Source of the DNA: CAZGNZ01 sp964527215
Lineage (GTDB): Bacteria; Fidelibacterota; Marinisomatia; SCGC-AAA003-L08; JACNLC01
Direction: 5' to 3'
DNA length: 64,000 nt
Assembly: GCA_964527215.1 (NCBI GenBank)
Contig: CAZGNZ010000017.1
Coordinates: 24,759 to 88,758, forward strand
Positions within the stretch are counted from its first letter, which is position 1. Each line of letters starts with the position of its first letter. A model generated the notes under the pieces. That model did not search any database. It was not told where the DNA came from and was given only the letters and a program-made list of their open reading frames with translations. Shown here piece after piece: positions 1 through 8,608 of the stretch. The position numbers were made by a program, and so were the translations under genes.

Positions 1-2230
1 CTTTCACTTCATTTTCCAGCACTGACAGCTGACCCTCCTGCAGTTCACGGATGCCATTTTTCAGACGTTCATAGTCTTCCGGAAACAGCAGGGTGTCATA
101 GGAGAATTTTGCCTGCAGCACATCTTCCGGCATTACACCAAACTGAAAAATGTTGGGGGAGGCATAGGTGGCTTTCACCGGCTTGCCGGGCTTCAGCTCC
201 CAGTTGATCACCGCAACCGGTCCGGTAAGAAATAAATCCCGTTCAGCTTCAATGAGTTTCTTTGATTCATTCAGCTCAGCGGTACGCTGCATCACCATTT
301 CTTCCAGCTGCTGCTTATACCGCTGCAGTTCCTCCTCTGCACGTTTCTGAGCAGTCACATTTCGGGAAATGCCGACCATCCCCTGAATTTGACCCTTCCT
401 GTCTCTGACCGGGACTTTGGTTGCCGTAACCCACAAATCATGATTTCTGGGACCCTTCAGTTTCTCAAGCTTGTTGATTACGGGTCTTCCGGTCCTAAAC
501 AGCTCCAGTTCATCAGTAAGCATCGCCTCAGCCGTCTGGTTTTCAAAAAAATCAAAATCAGACTTGCCGACAGCCTCCAGCGGTGATTTCACTCCAAGAA
601 CCCGTGCCTGCGCGTTGTTGATCAGTGTAAACCGGCTGTATTTGTCTTTAAAATATATAGTATCCGGTATGTTTTCCATCAAGGCATCCAGCAGTCCCCT
701 GGCGGATGTCTCTTCCTGCTCCGGCGTCAGCAAATACACAACCACCGCAGCATTGATAACGGTTGATTTATCATTGGCTGCCGGCTGAAACCGGCATTCC
801 AGACGTCCGATGAATTCCGATTCGGCAGGCAGCGGAACCAGTACCCTGGATGATTCACCTTCAAAGCAGCGTTTCAGGTGCTGCAGCCAGAAGGACTGAT
901 AATCCTGAGTGATAAAATCAAGCAGATGATGTCCTTCCACCGGACTTTTGGAAAACAGATCGTAACCGAAAGGCTGCTGAGCAGACAGCATCTTGATCTG
1001 ATATTCGTCATCCAGCAATAAAAACATCAGATTGAAATTTTCCAGGACATCGCCAAGGATTTTCTGCCAAAACTGAGACTGGCCTTCCGGTGATATCTGA
1101 ACTTCTCTTGCAATGCCCATAATTCCCGCCGGCTGATTATTTTCATAAATAATCGTACTCCAGATTTCCACAAGAATGGACCTTTTGCTCCCGGTGATCA
1201 TTCGATACTGCTCCACCCGGGTCTGAAAACCGGTCTGCCGTATTTGAGTCAGCATCACCAGCGAACGGGATAGATCAGATGGATGTATCAAATCCCGATA
1301 GCTGAGTTTTTTGAACTTTTCACCGTCATATTCAAACAGTGCCTGTGCAGCAGGATTGGCATCCACGAAGTTACCGTCAAGATCATGGATAAACAGGGGA
1401 GTCGGGGTGTTTTCAAACAGATTTTGGTGATTTTGGCTTTTTGCCTGGAGATTTTTCCGAATAAACTGGCGGTCGGTTGCATCCTGAAAAGAGATCAGCA
1501 GCAGCGGTTCGCCGTCAATAATCACTGATCTGGCGGTCAGCTCCATGGGAATGTCTTCTCCCTGTCCGGTTTTCAACACCCAGTTGAAAACGTGCTGCTC
1601 TTTTTTTCTGGCCACCCCAAGCTGTTTCTGTAAGTTGCGGGAGTCATCATCATTCTGAATGAACTGCAATGGAGTCAGGTCTGATATTTTCTGATGAATC
1701 AAATCCTGGCAATCCTGGAACCCCAGTCTGCTGACAGCAGCAGGATTGCATTCAATAATACTGTCTCCTTCCAGAAGCAGCATCGGGCGATCTGACTGAT
1801 TAAAAATCTGTCTGTATTTATCTTCGGCTTTTTGAAGCTTGTTTTCCTGAATCCGTTTACTGAGACAGCCGGAAATGCTTTCATGCAGCATTTCAAAGGA
1901 AACGGGTTTTCTAAAATAGTTCGATGCTCCCAGCCGGACGGCTTGAATAGCGGTATCGATATCTCCATGGCCGGTGACAACAATGGTCTGAAGGCTGGGC
2001 TGAATTTCCTTAGCCTTGCGGATCAGTTCAATTCCATCCATTCCCGGCATGCGGATATCCGCCACCATTACATCATACTGCTGTTTCCGAAGACATTCAA
2101 GGGCATCGGAACCGGAATGCGCCATGTCAATCTGGTAATTGCCGGAATAGTGCAGCAATCCTTTCTTTACCAGTCCGCACAGACTGACTTCATCATCGGT
2201 TAAAAGTACATGAGCTGAATCGTGGATCAT
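1..2230 (-). CDS. Response-regulator receiver / multi-PAS signalling protein (partial, runs off left edge)
   Basis: The frame opens with ATG at 2230 and stays open to base 1, so at least 743 residues are present and the C-terminus is missing. Residues 1-120 form a receiver domain: acidic pocket 'DDE' at 12-14, phosphoacceptor Asp58 in 'MVADIRMPG', the conserved T in 'VTGHGD', and Lys in 'RKPVSF'. At least four PAS/PAC-like segments follow, visible as repeated 'LFxxxPxPLFIHD' and 'GMVGISRNVTAQKRAEE' type motifs; the latter leads into a coiled stretch and another PAS. This is a cytoplasmic sensor with no membrane segments seen. The missing output domain could be a histidine kinase or GGDEF domain. 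The receiver closely matches the one in the diguanylate cyclase at 17647-20160. Function beyond sensing and phospho-signalling is inferred. Confidence 0.85.
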   Translation of the reverse strand, partial: MIHDSAHVLLTDDEVSLCGLVKKGLLHYSGNYQIDMAHSGSDALECLRKQQYDVMVADIRMPGMDGIELIRKAKEIQPSLQTIVVTGHGDIDTAIQAVRLGASNYFRKPVSFEMLHESISGCLSKRIQENKLQKAEDKYRQIFNQSDRPMLLLEGDSIIECNPAAVSRLGFQDCQDLIHQKISDLTPLQFIQNDDDSRNLQKQLGVARKKEQHVFNWVLKTGQGEDIPMELTARSVIIDGEPLLLISFQDATDRQFIRKNLQAKSQNHQNLFENTPTPLFIHDLDGNFVDANPAAQALFEYDGEKFKKLSYRDLIHPSDLSRSLVMLTQIRQTGFQTRVEQYRMITGSKRSILVEIWSTIIYENNQPAGIMGIAREVQISPEGQSQFWQKILGDVLENFNLMFLLLDDEYQIKMLSAQQPFGYDLFSKSPVEGHHLLDFITQDYQSFWLQHLKRCFEGESSRVLVPLPAESEFIGRLECRFQPAANDKSTVINAAVVVYLLTPEQEETSARGLLDALMENIPDTIYFKDKYSRFTLINNAQARVLGVKSPLEAVGKSDFDFFENQTAEAMLTDELELFRTGRPVINKLEKLKGPRNHDLWVTATKVPVRDRKGQIQGMVGISRNVTAQKRAEEELQRYKQQLEEMVMQRTAELNESKKLIEAERDLFLTGPVAVINWELKPGKPVKATYASPNIFQFGVMPEDVLQAKFSYDTLLFPEDYERLKNGIRELQEGQLSVLENEVK

Positions 2231-2328
2231 AATAAGATATTCGGACTATTGACGTATTTGCATGACTGGAGGCGGTCGGTTTTCGCAGATGCTGTTCAAT
2301 CCAATTCAATAAAAGTCGGCGTGAACCA

Positions 2329-3300
2329 TCAGATCACTCCAACCACCTTACCGACAAAGAACACATACAGGATGACCAGCAACCAGCCTTCCCATTGGGT
2401 AATCTGCTTATCCTGGGTGATGAAAAGGTACAAAACCGTGGCAATAATCATTGTAGGCAGACCGAAAGTGAGAATGGAGCTTGATATGATCAGAGGACCA
2501 ATTAATGCCGGCACACCCATCACGGCGCATGAATTAAAAATATTGGATCCCAGTACGTTGCCCACTGCGATCTCAGATTTGCCCTTTCGCGCTGCCTGCA
2601 TGCTCACCACCAGTTCAGGCAGGGAAGTTCCCAAAGCCATCACCGTAATCGCAATGATTTCCTTTCCTACATTGAGAAGTTCTGACAGTTCAATGATGGC
2701 CTTGATGGTCCATTCAGCGCTAAAATAGATCACGACAGAAGATCCAATCAGCATAAGGATGTTTTTCAACTCCAGTTTCTGATTGGTTTTCAAATCCTTT
2801 TCCAGGTCTTTGATTACATCGGTTTCGTCGTGTGCTTCTTCCTGTTTTATCGTATATAAAAAATAAATTACCAGCATGATCAGCAGCAGCAGGGCTTCCG
2901 GGATTGTCACCGTACCGTCCCAGATGATGAGTCCCAGCAGAAAAGCTGTGCCGATAAACAGGGGCAGATCCACATTAATCAATTCAAAACTGATCCTGAT
3001 TTTCTTTCCAACGATGGCTGTCACCCCAAGCACCAGAAAAATATTGGTAATATTCGACCCAATCACATTGCCTGCAACCACTTCAGATGAGTTCTGGCTG
3101 ACCGCAAAAAGGGAAGATATCAGTTCAGGGAGGGAGGTTCCGATGGATACGATGGTGACCCCGACAACAAACGGCGGGATTCCAAGTACAATTCCGATTT
3201 TTTCAGCAGCAATGGTAAAATAATCAGACGCTTTGATTAAAAATGTCAGGCTGATAATGAATATTATTGACCACAGAAATATTGGACCCATGTTGTTCAC
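2329..3300 (-). CDS. Calcium/sodium antiporter (CaCA family, YrbG-like)
   Basis: This 323-aa integral membrane protein has about ten hydrophobic segments. The two inverted alpha repeats that define the Ca2+/cation antiporter superfamily are clear: 'SIGTSLPELISS' with 'GNVIGSNI' near residues 52-85, and 'ALGTSLPELVVS' with 'GNVLGSNIFN' near 222-255. The Glu in each 'GTSLPE' and the Asn in each 'GSN' are the known cation-binding residues of the family. A charged cytoplasmic loop rich in Asp/Glu/Lys (about 150-175) separates the halves. It probably exchanges Na+ for Ca2+ across the inner membrane; ion specificity cannot be read from sequence. It lies 98 bp upstream of the PAS sensor in the same direction. 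ATG at 3300 or 3291 are both possible starts. Confidence 0.9.
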   Translation of the reverse strand: MNNMGPIFLWSIIFIISLTFLIKASDYFTIAAEKIGIVLGIPPFVVGVTIVSIGTSLPELISSLFAVSQNSSEVVAGNVIGSNITNIFLVLGVTAIVGKKIRISFELINVDLPLFIGTAFLLGLIIWDGTVTIPEALLLLIMLVIYFLYTIKQEEAHDETDVIKDLEKDLKTNQKLELKNILMLIGSSVVIYFSAEWTIKAIIELSELLNVGKEIIAITVMALGTSLPELVVSMQAARKGKSEIAVGNVLGSNIFNSCAVMGVPALIGPLIISSSILTFGLPTMIIATVLYLFITQDKQITQWEGWLLVILYVFFVGKVVGVI

Positions 3301-3413
3301 TTGTTATTTTGATTTGATGAGAGGATGCCCGATTTGATAGCATTATTTTACGGATATTTATGGAATACGTGAAAGGAGAAACAGAACTTCGGATTGGACC
3401 TGAAAACGGGTCG

Positions 3414-4250
3414 TCAGTTGGGCGGCTGTTTCCGTGCTGAGCGCTTGCTGGCATCAAACAGGATATCCTGTTCCGAATGACTTAAGCCATCCCAACCCAC
3501 CTTTTTCATCTTATCCAGCACATCATCCACCCTGCGCTTAAGCAAAGTCGTGTCGATATTTGCACCCGAACGTGGCTTGTCCCGGGAAGGGACTTTGGGA
3601 GTTCCAACTGGAATCTTCCTGGTTTTCTTTTTCAATCTGATCTTTGTCAGCCTCAGCAGATAAATATATCCGATTGCCATTCCGGAGAGATGGGTCAGGT
3701 GACTGACTGGTGATTCACCGGGTGAGAGAGTGGCGAAAAAGCTGACAGCTGCCAAAATTCCGATAAAATATTTCACTTTCAACGGCAGGACGGCCATCAC
3801 CAGAACAATTTTGTTTGGAAAAAGGATTCCGTATGCAAGCAGAATGCCGTACACCGCTCCGCTGGCTCCCACCACCGGAATTAAAGAGTTGTAGTTGAAT
3901 AAAACAGTGATCAGTCCACTGCCCATGCCGGTAATAAAAAAATACTGCAGAAACCGTTTTTCTCCCCAACGCTTCTCCAAATCCCGGCCAAACATCCAGA
4001 ATACAAACATATTCATAAACACATGAAGAAAACTGCCGTGCAGAAACAGATATGTAAAGGGCTGCCAAAAGCGAAACTCACGCCAGGAATCTGAAGGAAC
4101 CAGTCCGAACACCCGGAAAATTTCCATCCGCAGACCGGAAACCTCCACCAACAGAAAAACAATAATATTGGTCATTACCAGCATTTTTACTGCTTTCGTT
4201 GTTGCAAAGTAGCGTCGGTCAAACCGTACGGACTGGAATCGTTTTTTCAT
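3414..4250 (-). CDS. Rhomboid family intramembrane serine protease
   Basis: This 278-aa polytopic membrane protein cleaves substrate helices within the membrane. The catalytic serine lies in 'GASGAVYG' (Ser130) and the catalytic histidine in 'SHLTHLSG' (His187). The 'HGSFLHVFMNMF' segment with its Asn matches the rhomboid oxyanion/structural motif in TM2. About 80 residues of basic C-terminal tail end in a 'WDGLSHSEQDILF' type segment, a pattern I associate with rhomboids of Bacteroidota and relatives. I chose ATG at 4250 because AGGGA sits 5 nt upstream; an in-frame ATG at 4304 has no comparable site. It lies upstream of the antiporter and 100 bp downstream of recO on the same strand. Confidence 0.92.
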   Translation of the reverse strand: MKKRFQSVRFDRRYFATTKAVKMLVMTNIIVFLLVEVSGLRMEIFRVFGLVPSDSWREFRFWQPFTYLFLHGSFLHVFMNMFVFWMFGRDLEKRWGEKRFLQYFFITGMGSGLITVLFNYNSLIPVVGASGAVYGILLAYGILFPNKIVLVMAVLPLKVKYFIGILAAVSFFATLSPGESPVSHLTHLSGMAIGYIYLLRLTKIRLKKKTRKIPVGTPKVPSRDKPRSGANIDTTLLKRRVDDVLDKMKKVGWDGLSHSEQDILFDASKRSARKQPPN

Positions 4251-4351
4251 AGTTCCCTGATCATTTTTGAGAATAGGCAGCCGGTACCGCCTGTATTTTA
4301 TCACCTGAATTCAATCAACTCCAACAGAATCCTGCTGCGGAAACAGTCCTG

Positions 4352-5107
4352 TCACCGGACCTGATTGAGCAGTTCATGGAAAATTTTAATAGATTTGGAC
4401 TGATTGAGTTCATCAACATGATAGGACAAAAACCGGACCAGAAATTGTCCCGCCTGTTTTTCCGTGGAAGTATCGGCAGATAATCGGTCAATCTGTTTCA
4501 GATGCAGGGATGAAAGCTGCTGCAGATATTGCAGTTCCCTGACCGGCAGGGTTTCATTTCTTCCGCTGCTGCAGTTCCTGCAGGACAGTTCACCGGTTTC
4601 ACTGCTGAAAACGGCTTCGGTCAGCGGTTTGCGGCACTGCGGACAAAACTCAAGCTCAGGACGAAAGCCAAGCTGAACCGTCAGCTGATACAGAAAGAAA
4701 TCAAACACCCTGAAAATGGAAGTGTTCTGTTCTCCCAGTTTTTTCAAAACCGCTGTAATCAGACGGTACAGCACCGGGTGCGGATCTTCTGTTCGGGTGC
4801 ATCTGTCCAGCATATCCACCATTGTTAATCCGGCTGTCAGTTTCTGATAGCTTTCCCGAAGATTATCAGACCCTGCCGCCAGCTGCGCCGAAGAGAGAAT
4901 CTGGATATCCCGTCCGGATTTATGATAATACATGATTTCCAGGATCGTCAGCGGCTCCAGAATGGATCCCATGGGGTTTTTGGGTCGTCTGGCTCCTTTG
5001 GCCATTACTGTCACTTTGCCAAATGACCGGGTAAACAGTCGGCAGATCAGACTGGTATCGCTGTACTGAATGGTGCGAAGCACAACGGCTTCCGTGGTTA
5101 GCTGCAT
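4352..5107 (-). CDS. recO: DNA repair protein RecO
   Basis: The 251-aa product is close to the usual RecO length. An N-terminal OB-fold (about residues 1-80) starts with the typical 'TEAVVLRTIQYSDTSLICRLFTRSFGK' type segment, of which 'GARRPKN' is the characteristic basic patch. A helical domain follows, carrying a four-cysteine zinc finger at Cys155/Cys158 and Cys176/Cys179. RecO binds SSB-coated single-stranded DNA, anneals strands and helps RecR load RecA in gap repair. It is flanked by the rhomboid gene downstream and proS upstream, all on the minus strand; the 151-bp gap from proS means co-transcription is only possible, not shown. Confidence 0.95.
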   Translation of the reverse strand: MQLTTEAVVLRTIQYSDTSLICRLFTRSFGKVTVMAKGARRPKNPMGSILEPLTILEIMYYHKSGRDIQILSSAQLAAGSDNLRESYQKLTAGLTMVDMLDRCTRTEDPHPVLYRLITAVLKKLGEQNTSIFRVFDFFLYQLTVQLGFRPELEFCPQCRKPLTEAVFSSETGELSCRNCSSGRNETLPVRELQYLQQLSSLHLKQIDRLSADTSTEKQAGQFLVRFLSYHVDELNQSKSIKIFHELLNQVR

Positions 5108-5258
5108 GCTTTTTTGTCGCGCTGTCCTGCTGCGGAACAGGGCATGTTTATCATCGATCTGATATGGCAGTCAACCTGAAGTTTGTTTTCAGATTCCCAT
5201 ATCAATAGAGGAAAACCGGAGCTTCAGCCGAATACCGTATGACCGGTATTGGCGGATT

Positions 5259-6731
5259 TTAATAGGATTTGGCGCAAATCACCTGATGCCTGGCCGGTAC
5301 TCCGGAATAAATACATGTCATGCCGTCGGGGTTTTCATCGAATGGAATACAGCGGATTGTGGCCTTGGTCTCTTCCTGAATTCTGGCTTCCGTTTCGGCT
5401 GTGCCGTCCCAGCCGCAGCGTACAAACCCGCCTTTATCAACGATGGATTTGAATTCATCCCAGGTTTCGGCGGAAAAGGTATGCTCATTCCTGAAGTCAA
5501 GTGCCTGCTGATAAAGATTCTGCTGGATTTCATCGAGGAGCGCAGTGATTTTTTCTGCTGCCGTATCCCGGTCAAGCGCGAATTTTTCACCGGTATCTCT
5601 TCGCGCCACGAAAACCTGCTGTTTTTCCATATCCCGGGGACCGGCTTCCACTCGAACCGGAACGCCCTTCATTTCCCATTCATTGAATTTATATCCCGGG
5701 GAAACCTTTTTACGGTCATCAAGATTCCAGCGGATATTCCGTGCCGACAGACCATCAAGAACAGGCTGCAGGAATTCTCGGACCGCTGTATCGTCCTGAT
5801 TGGACCGGACAATTGGAAGAATCACCGTTTGAATGGGAGCAACCCGCGGCGGAAGACGCAGCCCCTTGTCATCGCCATGACTCATGATTAACGCTCCCAC
5901 CAGTCTGGTACTCACTCCCCAACTGGTGGCATACACAAATTCTTCCCGGTTATTTTCATTTTGGAATTTCACATCGAAGGCCTTGGCGAAATTCTGTCCG
6001 AGGTAATGGGAGGTGCCGGCCTGAAGAGCCTTTTTATCTCCCATCATTGCTTCAATGCAGTATGTGTCCACAGCGCCGGCGAATTTTTCCGACTCTGATT
6101 TAAGACCGGTGTAAACAGGAACTGCCAGCACGTCCTCAGCGACTTCCCGATACACTTCCAGCATCTTCAACGCTTCTTCGCGGGCTTCTTCGGCAGTGGC
6201 ATGGGCGGTGTGGCCTTCCTGCCACAGAAATTCACTTGTCCTCAGGAACAGCCGCGTGCGCATTTCCCAGCGGACCACATTGGCCCATTGATTTATCAGA
6301 AGCGGAAGATCCCGGTAAGACCCGATCCATTTTTTGTACATGGCCCAAATAACCGTTTCGCTGGTGGGACGCACGATGATTTCTTCCTCCAGCCTGGACA
6401 AAGGATCCACTTCCAGATCGCTGCCGTCTGCAGTGGCACGCAGACGGGAATGGGTCACGACAGCACACTCTTTGGCAAACCCTTCCACATGTTCCGCTTC
6501 CCTGGCAAGAAAAGATTTGGGAATAAACAGCGGAAAGTAGGCATTGACATGACCGGTATCCCTGAACCGGCTGTCCAGTGCAGACTTGATACCCTCCCAG
6601 ATACTGAAGCCATACGGACGAACCACCATAGTCCCCTTTACAGGACCATAATCGGCCAGCTGCGCTTTTGTAATTACATCAGTGTACCAGCGTGAGTAGT
6701 CTTCGCTCTTGGGTGTAACGCCTTTAGCCAT
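5259..6731 (-). CDS. proS: Prolyl-tRNA synthetase (archaeal/eukaryal-type, short form)
   Basis: This 490-aa class II synthetase attaches proline to tRNA-Pro in the cytoplasm. Class II motif 2 appears in 'NQWANVVRWEMRTRLFLRTSEFLWQEGHTAHAT', whose core 'FLWQEGHTAHAT' binds ATP and tRNA, and the proline-pocket region is 'RPTSETVIW'. The anticodon-binding domain starts near residue 280 ('PIQTVILPIV'). The C-terminal zinc-type domain has scattered Cys and ends in '...ICAKSY' with the terminal Tyr typical of this subgroup. The bacterial INS editing insertion between motifs 2 and 3 is absent, as in ProRS of archaea, eukaryotes and some bacteria such as Thermus. The start ATG at 6731 has AAAGG 6-7 nt upstream. 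Confidence 0.96.
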   Translation of the reverse strand: MAKGVTPKSEDYSRWYTDVITKAQLADYGPVKGTMVVRPYGFSIWEGIKSALDSRFRDTGHVNAYFPLFIPKSFLAREAEHVEGFAKECAVVTHSRLRATADGSDLEVDPLSRLEEEIIVRPTSETVIWAMYKKWIGSYRDLPLLINQWANVVRWEMRTRLFLRTSEFLWQEGHTAHATAEEAREEALKMLEVYREVAEDVLAVPVYTGLKSESEKFAGAVDTYCIEAMMGDKKALQAGTSHYLGQNFAKAFDVKFQNENNREEFVYATSWGVSTRLVGALIMSHGDDKGLRLPPRVAPIQTVILPIVRSNQDDTAVREFLQPVLDGLSARNIRWNLDDRKKVSPGYKFNEWEMKGVPVRVEAGPRDMEKQQVFVARRDTGEKFALDRDTAAEKITALLDEIQQNLYQQALDFRNEHTFSAETWDEFKSIVDKGGFVRCGWDGTAETEARIQEETKATIRCIPFDENPDGMTCIYSGVPARHQVICAKSY

Positions 6732-6871
6732 GAGAACCTTTCAAAATAAGTTGAGATCGTATCCGTAAAAACCGCATAATTCCGCCGCAGACAGCGGAAT
6801 TTCCACTCTGAAAACGGGCGGGAATTTACATTGAAAAATAAGACAAGATACAGGCTAAACCTGCAGACGGC

Positions 6872-7909
6872 CTATACCAGATGCGCTAGCTGTTCCAGAC
6901 TGTAGACAATGTCATCCTGCTCAATACCGTAATGGGTCACCATTCGAAAGCGGTTGGGTCCTGTCTGAAGAAACCGGACTCCGCGCTTTTCCATCTGAAT
7001 CACCAGTTCATGCGGTTCAATCCGATCACTGTCCAGATTGAAGAAAACCAGATTGGTATGCACCTGATCCAGACGGATGTGGATACCCTTCATCTGAGCC
7101 AGCCCGTCTGCCAGAATTCGAGCATTATTATGATCCTCTTCAAGTCTTGGTATCATTTCATCCAGAGCCACAATGCCGGCTGCTGCCAGCACGCCTGCCT
7201 GACGCATACCGCCGCCCAGGGTTTTCCGGTATCTGCGGGCATGATAAATAAATTCTGAAGACCCGCACAGCAGCGAGCCGACAGGTGCTGACAGACCTTT
7301 TGAAAGACAGACACTGACCGAATCCACCGAATCCACCAGTTCCGCTGCCGGGACTTTTTGGGCTGCCGCTGCATTGAAAAGCCGGGCTCCGTCCACATGA
7401 ATACGCAGATTGTTTTCCCTGGCAATGTCAACGGTCTCCCGAATGAAACCTGGTTTCAGGGGAGTGCCAAAACACATATTATGGGTGTTTTCCAGACAGA
7501 TCAGACGTGTCACCGGGAAATGCACATTATCATCCCGAATCGCCGCACGTATCCGGTCGGTATCCATTGAACCGTCATCCAGGTTGGGAATCTGATAAGA
7601 ATGGACACCGCCCATCGTGGAAATTCCGCCGGCCTCGTAAATAAAAGTATGGGAGCGGTCACCCACTATCGCTTCCGATCCGCGTCCGCAATGAACCAGC
7701 ACCGCAATGAGATTGCTCATCGTTCCGCTGGGCACAAAAAGCGCTTTGTCAAACTGCAGCAAGGCAGCCACTTTTCTTTCCAGTTCATTGATGGTGGGAT
7801 CTTCCTCAAAAACATCATCTCCCAGCACAGCCGATTGAATTGCAGCCTTCATTGCCGGAGACGGCAGTGTTACCGTATCGCTTCTCAAATCAATTATCTT
7901 ATCCATCAT
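6872..7909 (-). CDS. ltaE: Low-specificity L-threonine aldolase
   Basis: This 345-aa PLP-dependent fold-type I enzyme splits L-threonine or L-allo-threonine into glycine and acetaldehyde. 'DLRSDTVTLPSPAM' at the N-terminus is the family signature. The cofactor pocket shows 'HVDGARLFNAA' (Asp173 pairs with the pyridine nitrogen) and 'CLSKGLSAPVGS' (Lys204 forms the Schiff base). AGGAATC precedes two tandem ATG codons (7909 and 7906), so the exact start is ambiguous by one residue. It lies 140 bp upstream of proS on the same strand, and the spacer has an 8-bp inverted repeat without a T-run. The large gap on its other side probably holds its promoter. Confidence 0.95.
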   Translation of the reverse strand: MMDKIIDLRSDTVTLPSPAMKAAIQSAVLGDDVFEEDPTINELERKVAALLQFDKALFVPSGTMSNLIAVLVHCGRGSEAIVGDRSHTFIYEAGGISTMGGVHSYQIPNLDDGSMDTDRIRAAIRDDNVHFPVTRLICLENTHNMCFGTPLKPGFIRETVDIARENNLRIHVDGARLFNAAAAQKVPAAELVDSVDSVSVCLSKGLSAPVGSLLCGSSEFIYHARRYRKTLGGGMRQAGVLAAAGIVALDEMIPRLEEDHNNARILADGLAQMKGIHIRLDQVHTNLVFFNLDSDRIEPHELVIQMEKRGVRFLQTGPNRFRMVTHYGIEQDDIVYSLEQLAHLV

Positions 7910-8608
7910 GATTCCTGTTTTTCTCGTTGTTCAGGATGATTCGCCCCCCCCCATCCGCAAATTCAATCAAGTGCTTCGTTTGCGGGAATATCTCGTTTTC
8001 TGCAGAAAACCTGTTCGAATTCATCTGTTTTGCGGTTTTGAGATCACACAAAATTACAAAGGACTTCGGGTATTTTCCGCCTTAACAGGCAACCACTGTT
8101 TACTATGACCGGTGTACCGCAGTGCGTTCAGCCGGAAATTACCCAGGCTGTCGCTGGAACCCGAACAGAATCAATCCTTGGATACTGTGATTTTAAATCC
8201 GCCATTTGGCGTGGCGGCGAAATTGTAAATGACCCGATCGATTATTGATACACCGTCCCATCAGCTGACGGGCGGGGAAATTCATTAGCGCAATGCATTT
8301 TTTGAAAACGAAATGCGGGAAAACCTCGGAATCTCAAGTCAATTGAAAAGAACTTCATCAAAATGGGGTTTGGGAATGCAATAAGGCTTAAATGTTATGA
8401 CTCCCGGGACACATCCCGGGTCCAGGGTTCCGTGCGGCGCCGGCGGGAATTCAACCGGACGCACATGTCCGCCGACTGATGGATTATGTGTTGGGTTTTT
8501 CAAAATACAACTGAGATAAATTCAAGTTAAGTCCATGCTGCATCATGAATTACAAATCACAATTTAGGACCGCACAATTCACACGGCGGATTATTAAATT
8601 ACGGACTC
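7910..8608. other. 699-bp intergenic region between divergent ltaE and the amidohydrolase gene
   Basis: No convincing gene was found; the only open frame (7908-8108, 66 codons) has no recognisable protein features. It must contain the divergent promoters for the threonine aldolase and the amidohydrolase, but I could not assign them. It holds several compact dyads: CCGCCA/TGGCGG at 8199-8217, CCCGGG repeated at 8403-8408 and 8415-8420, and CGGAC/GTCCG near 8457-8472. Local base composition swings from AT-rich (8340-8400) to GC-rich (8400-8470). Confidence 0.6.

Noticed and set aside
5231..5250. Hairpin AATACCG-TATGAC-CGGTATT just after proS
   Set aside because: It has no T-run on either strand, so I did not call it a terminator.
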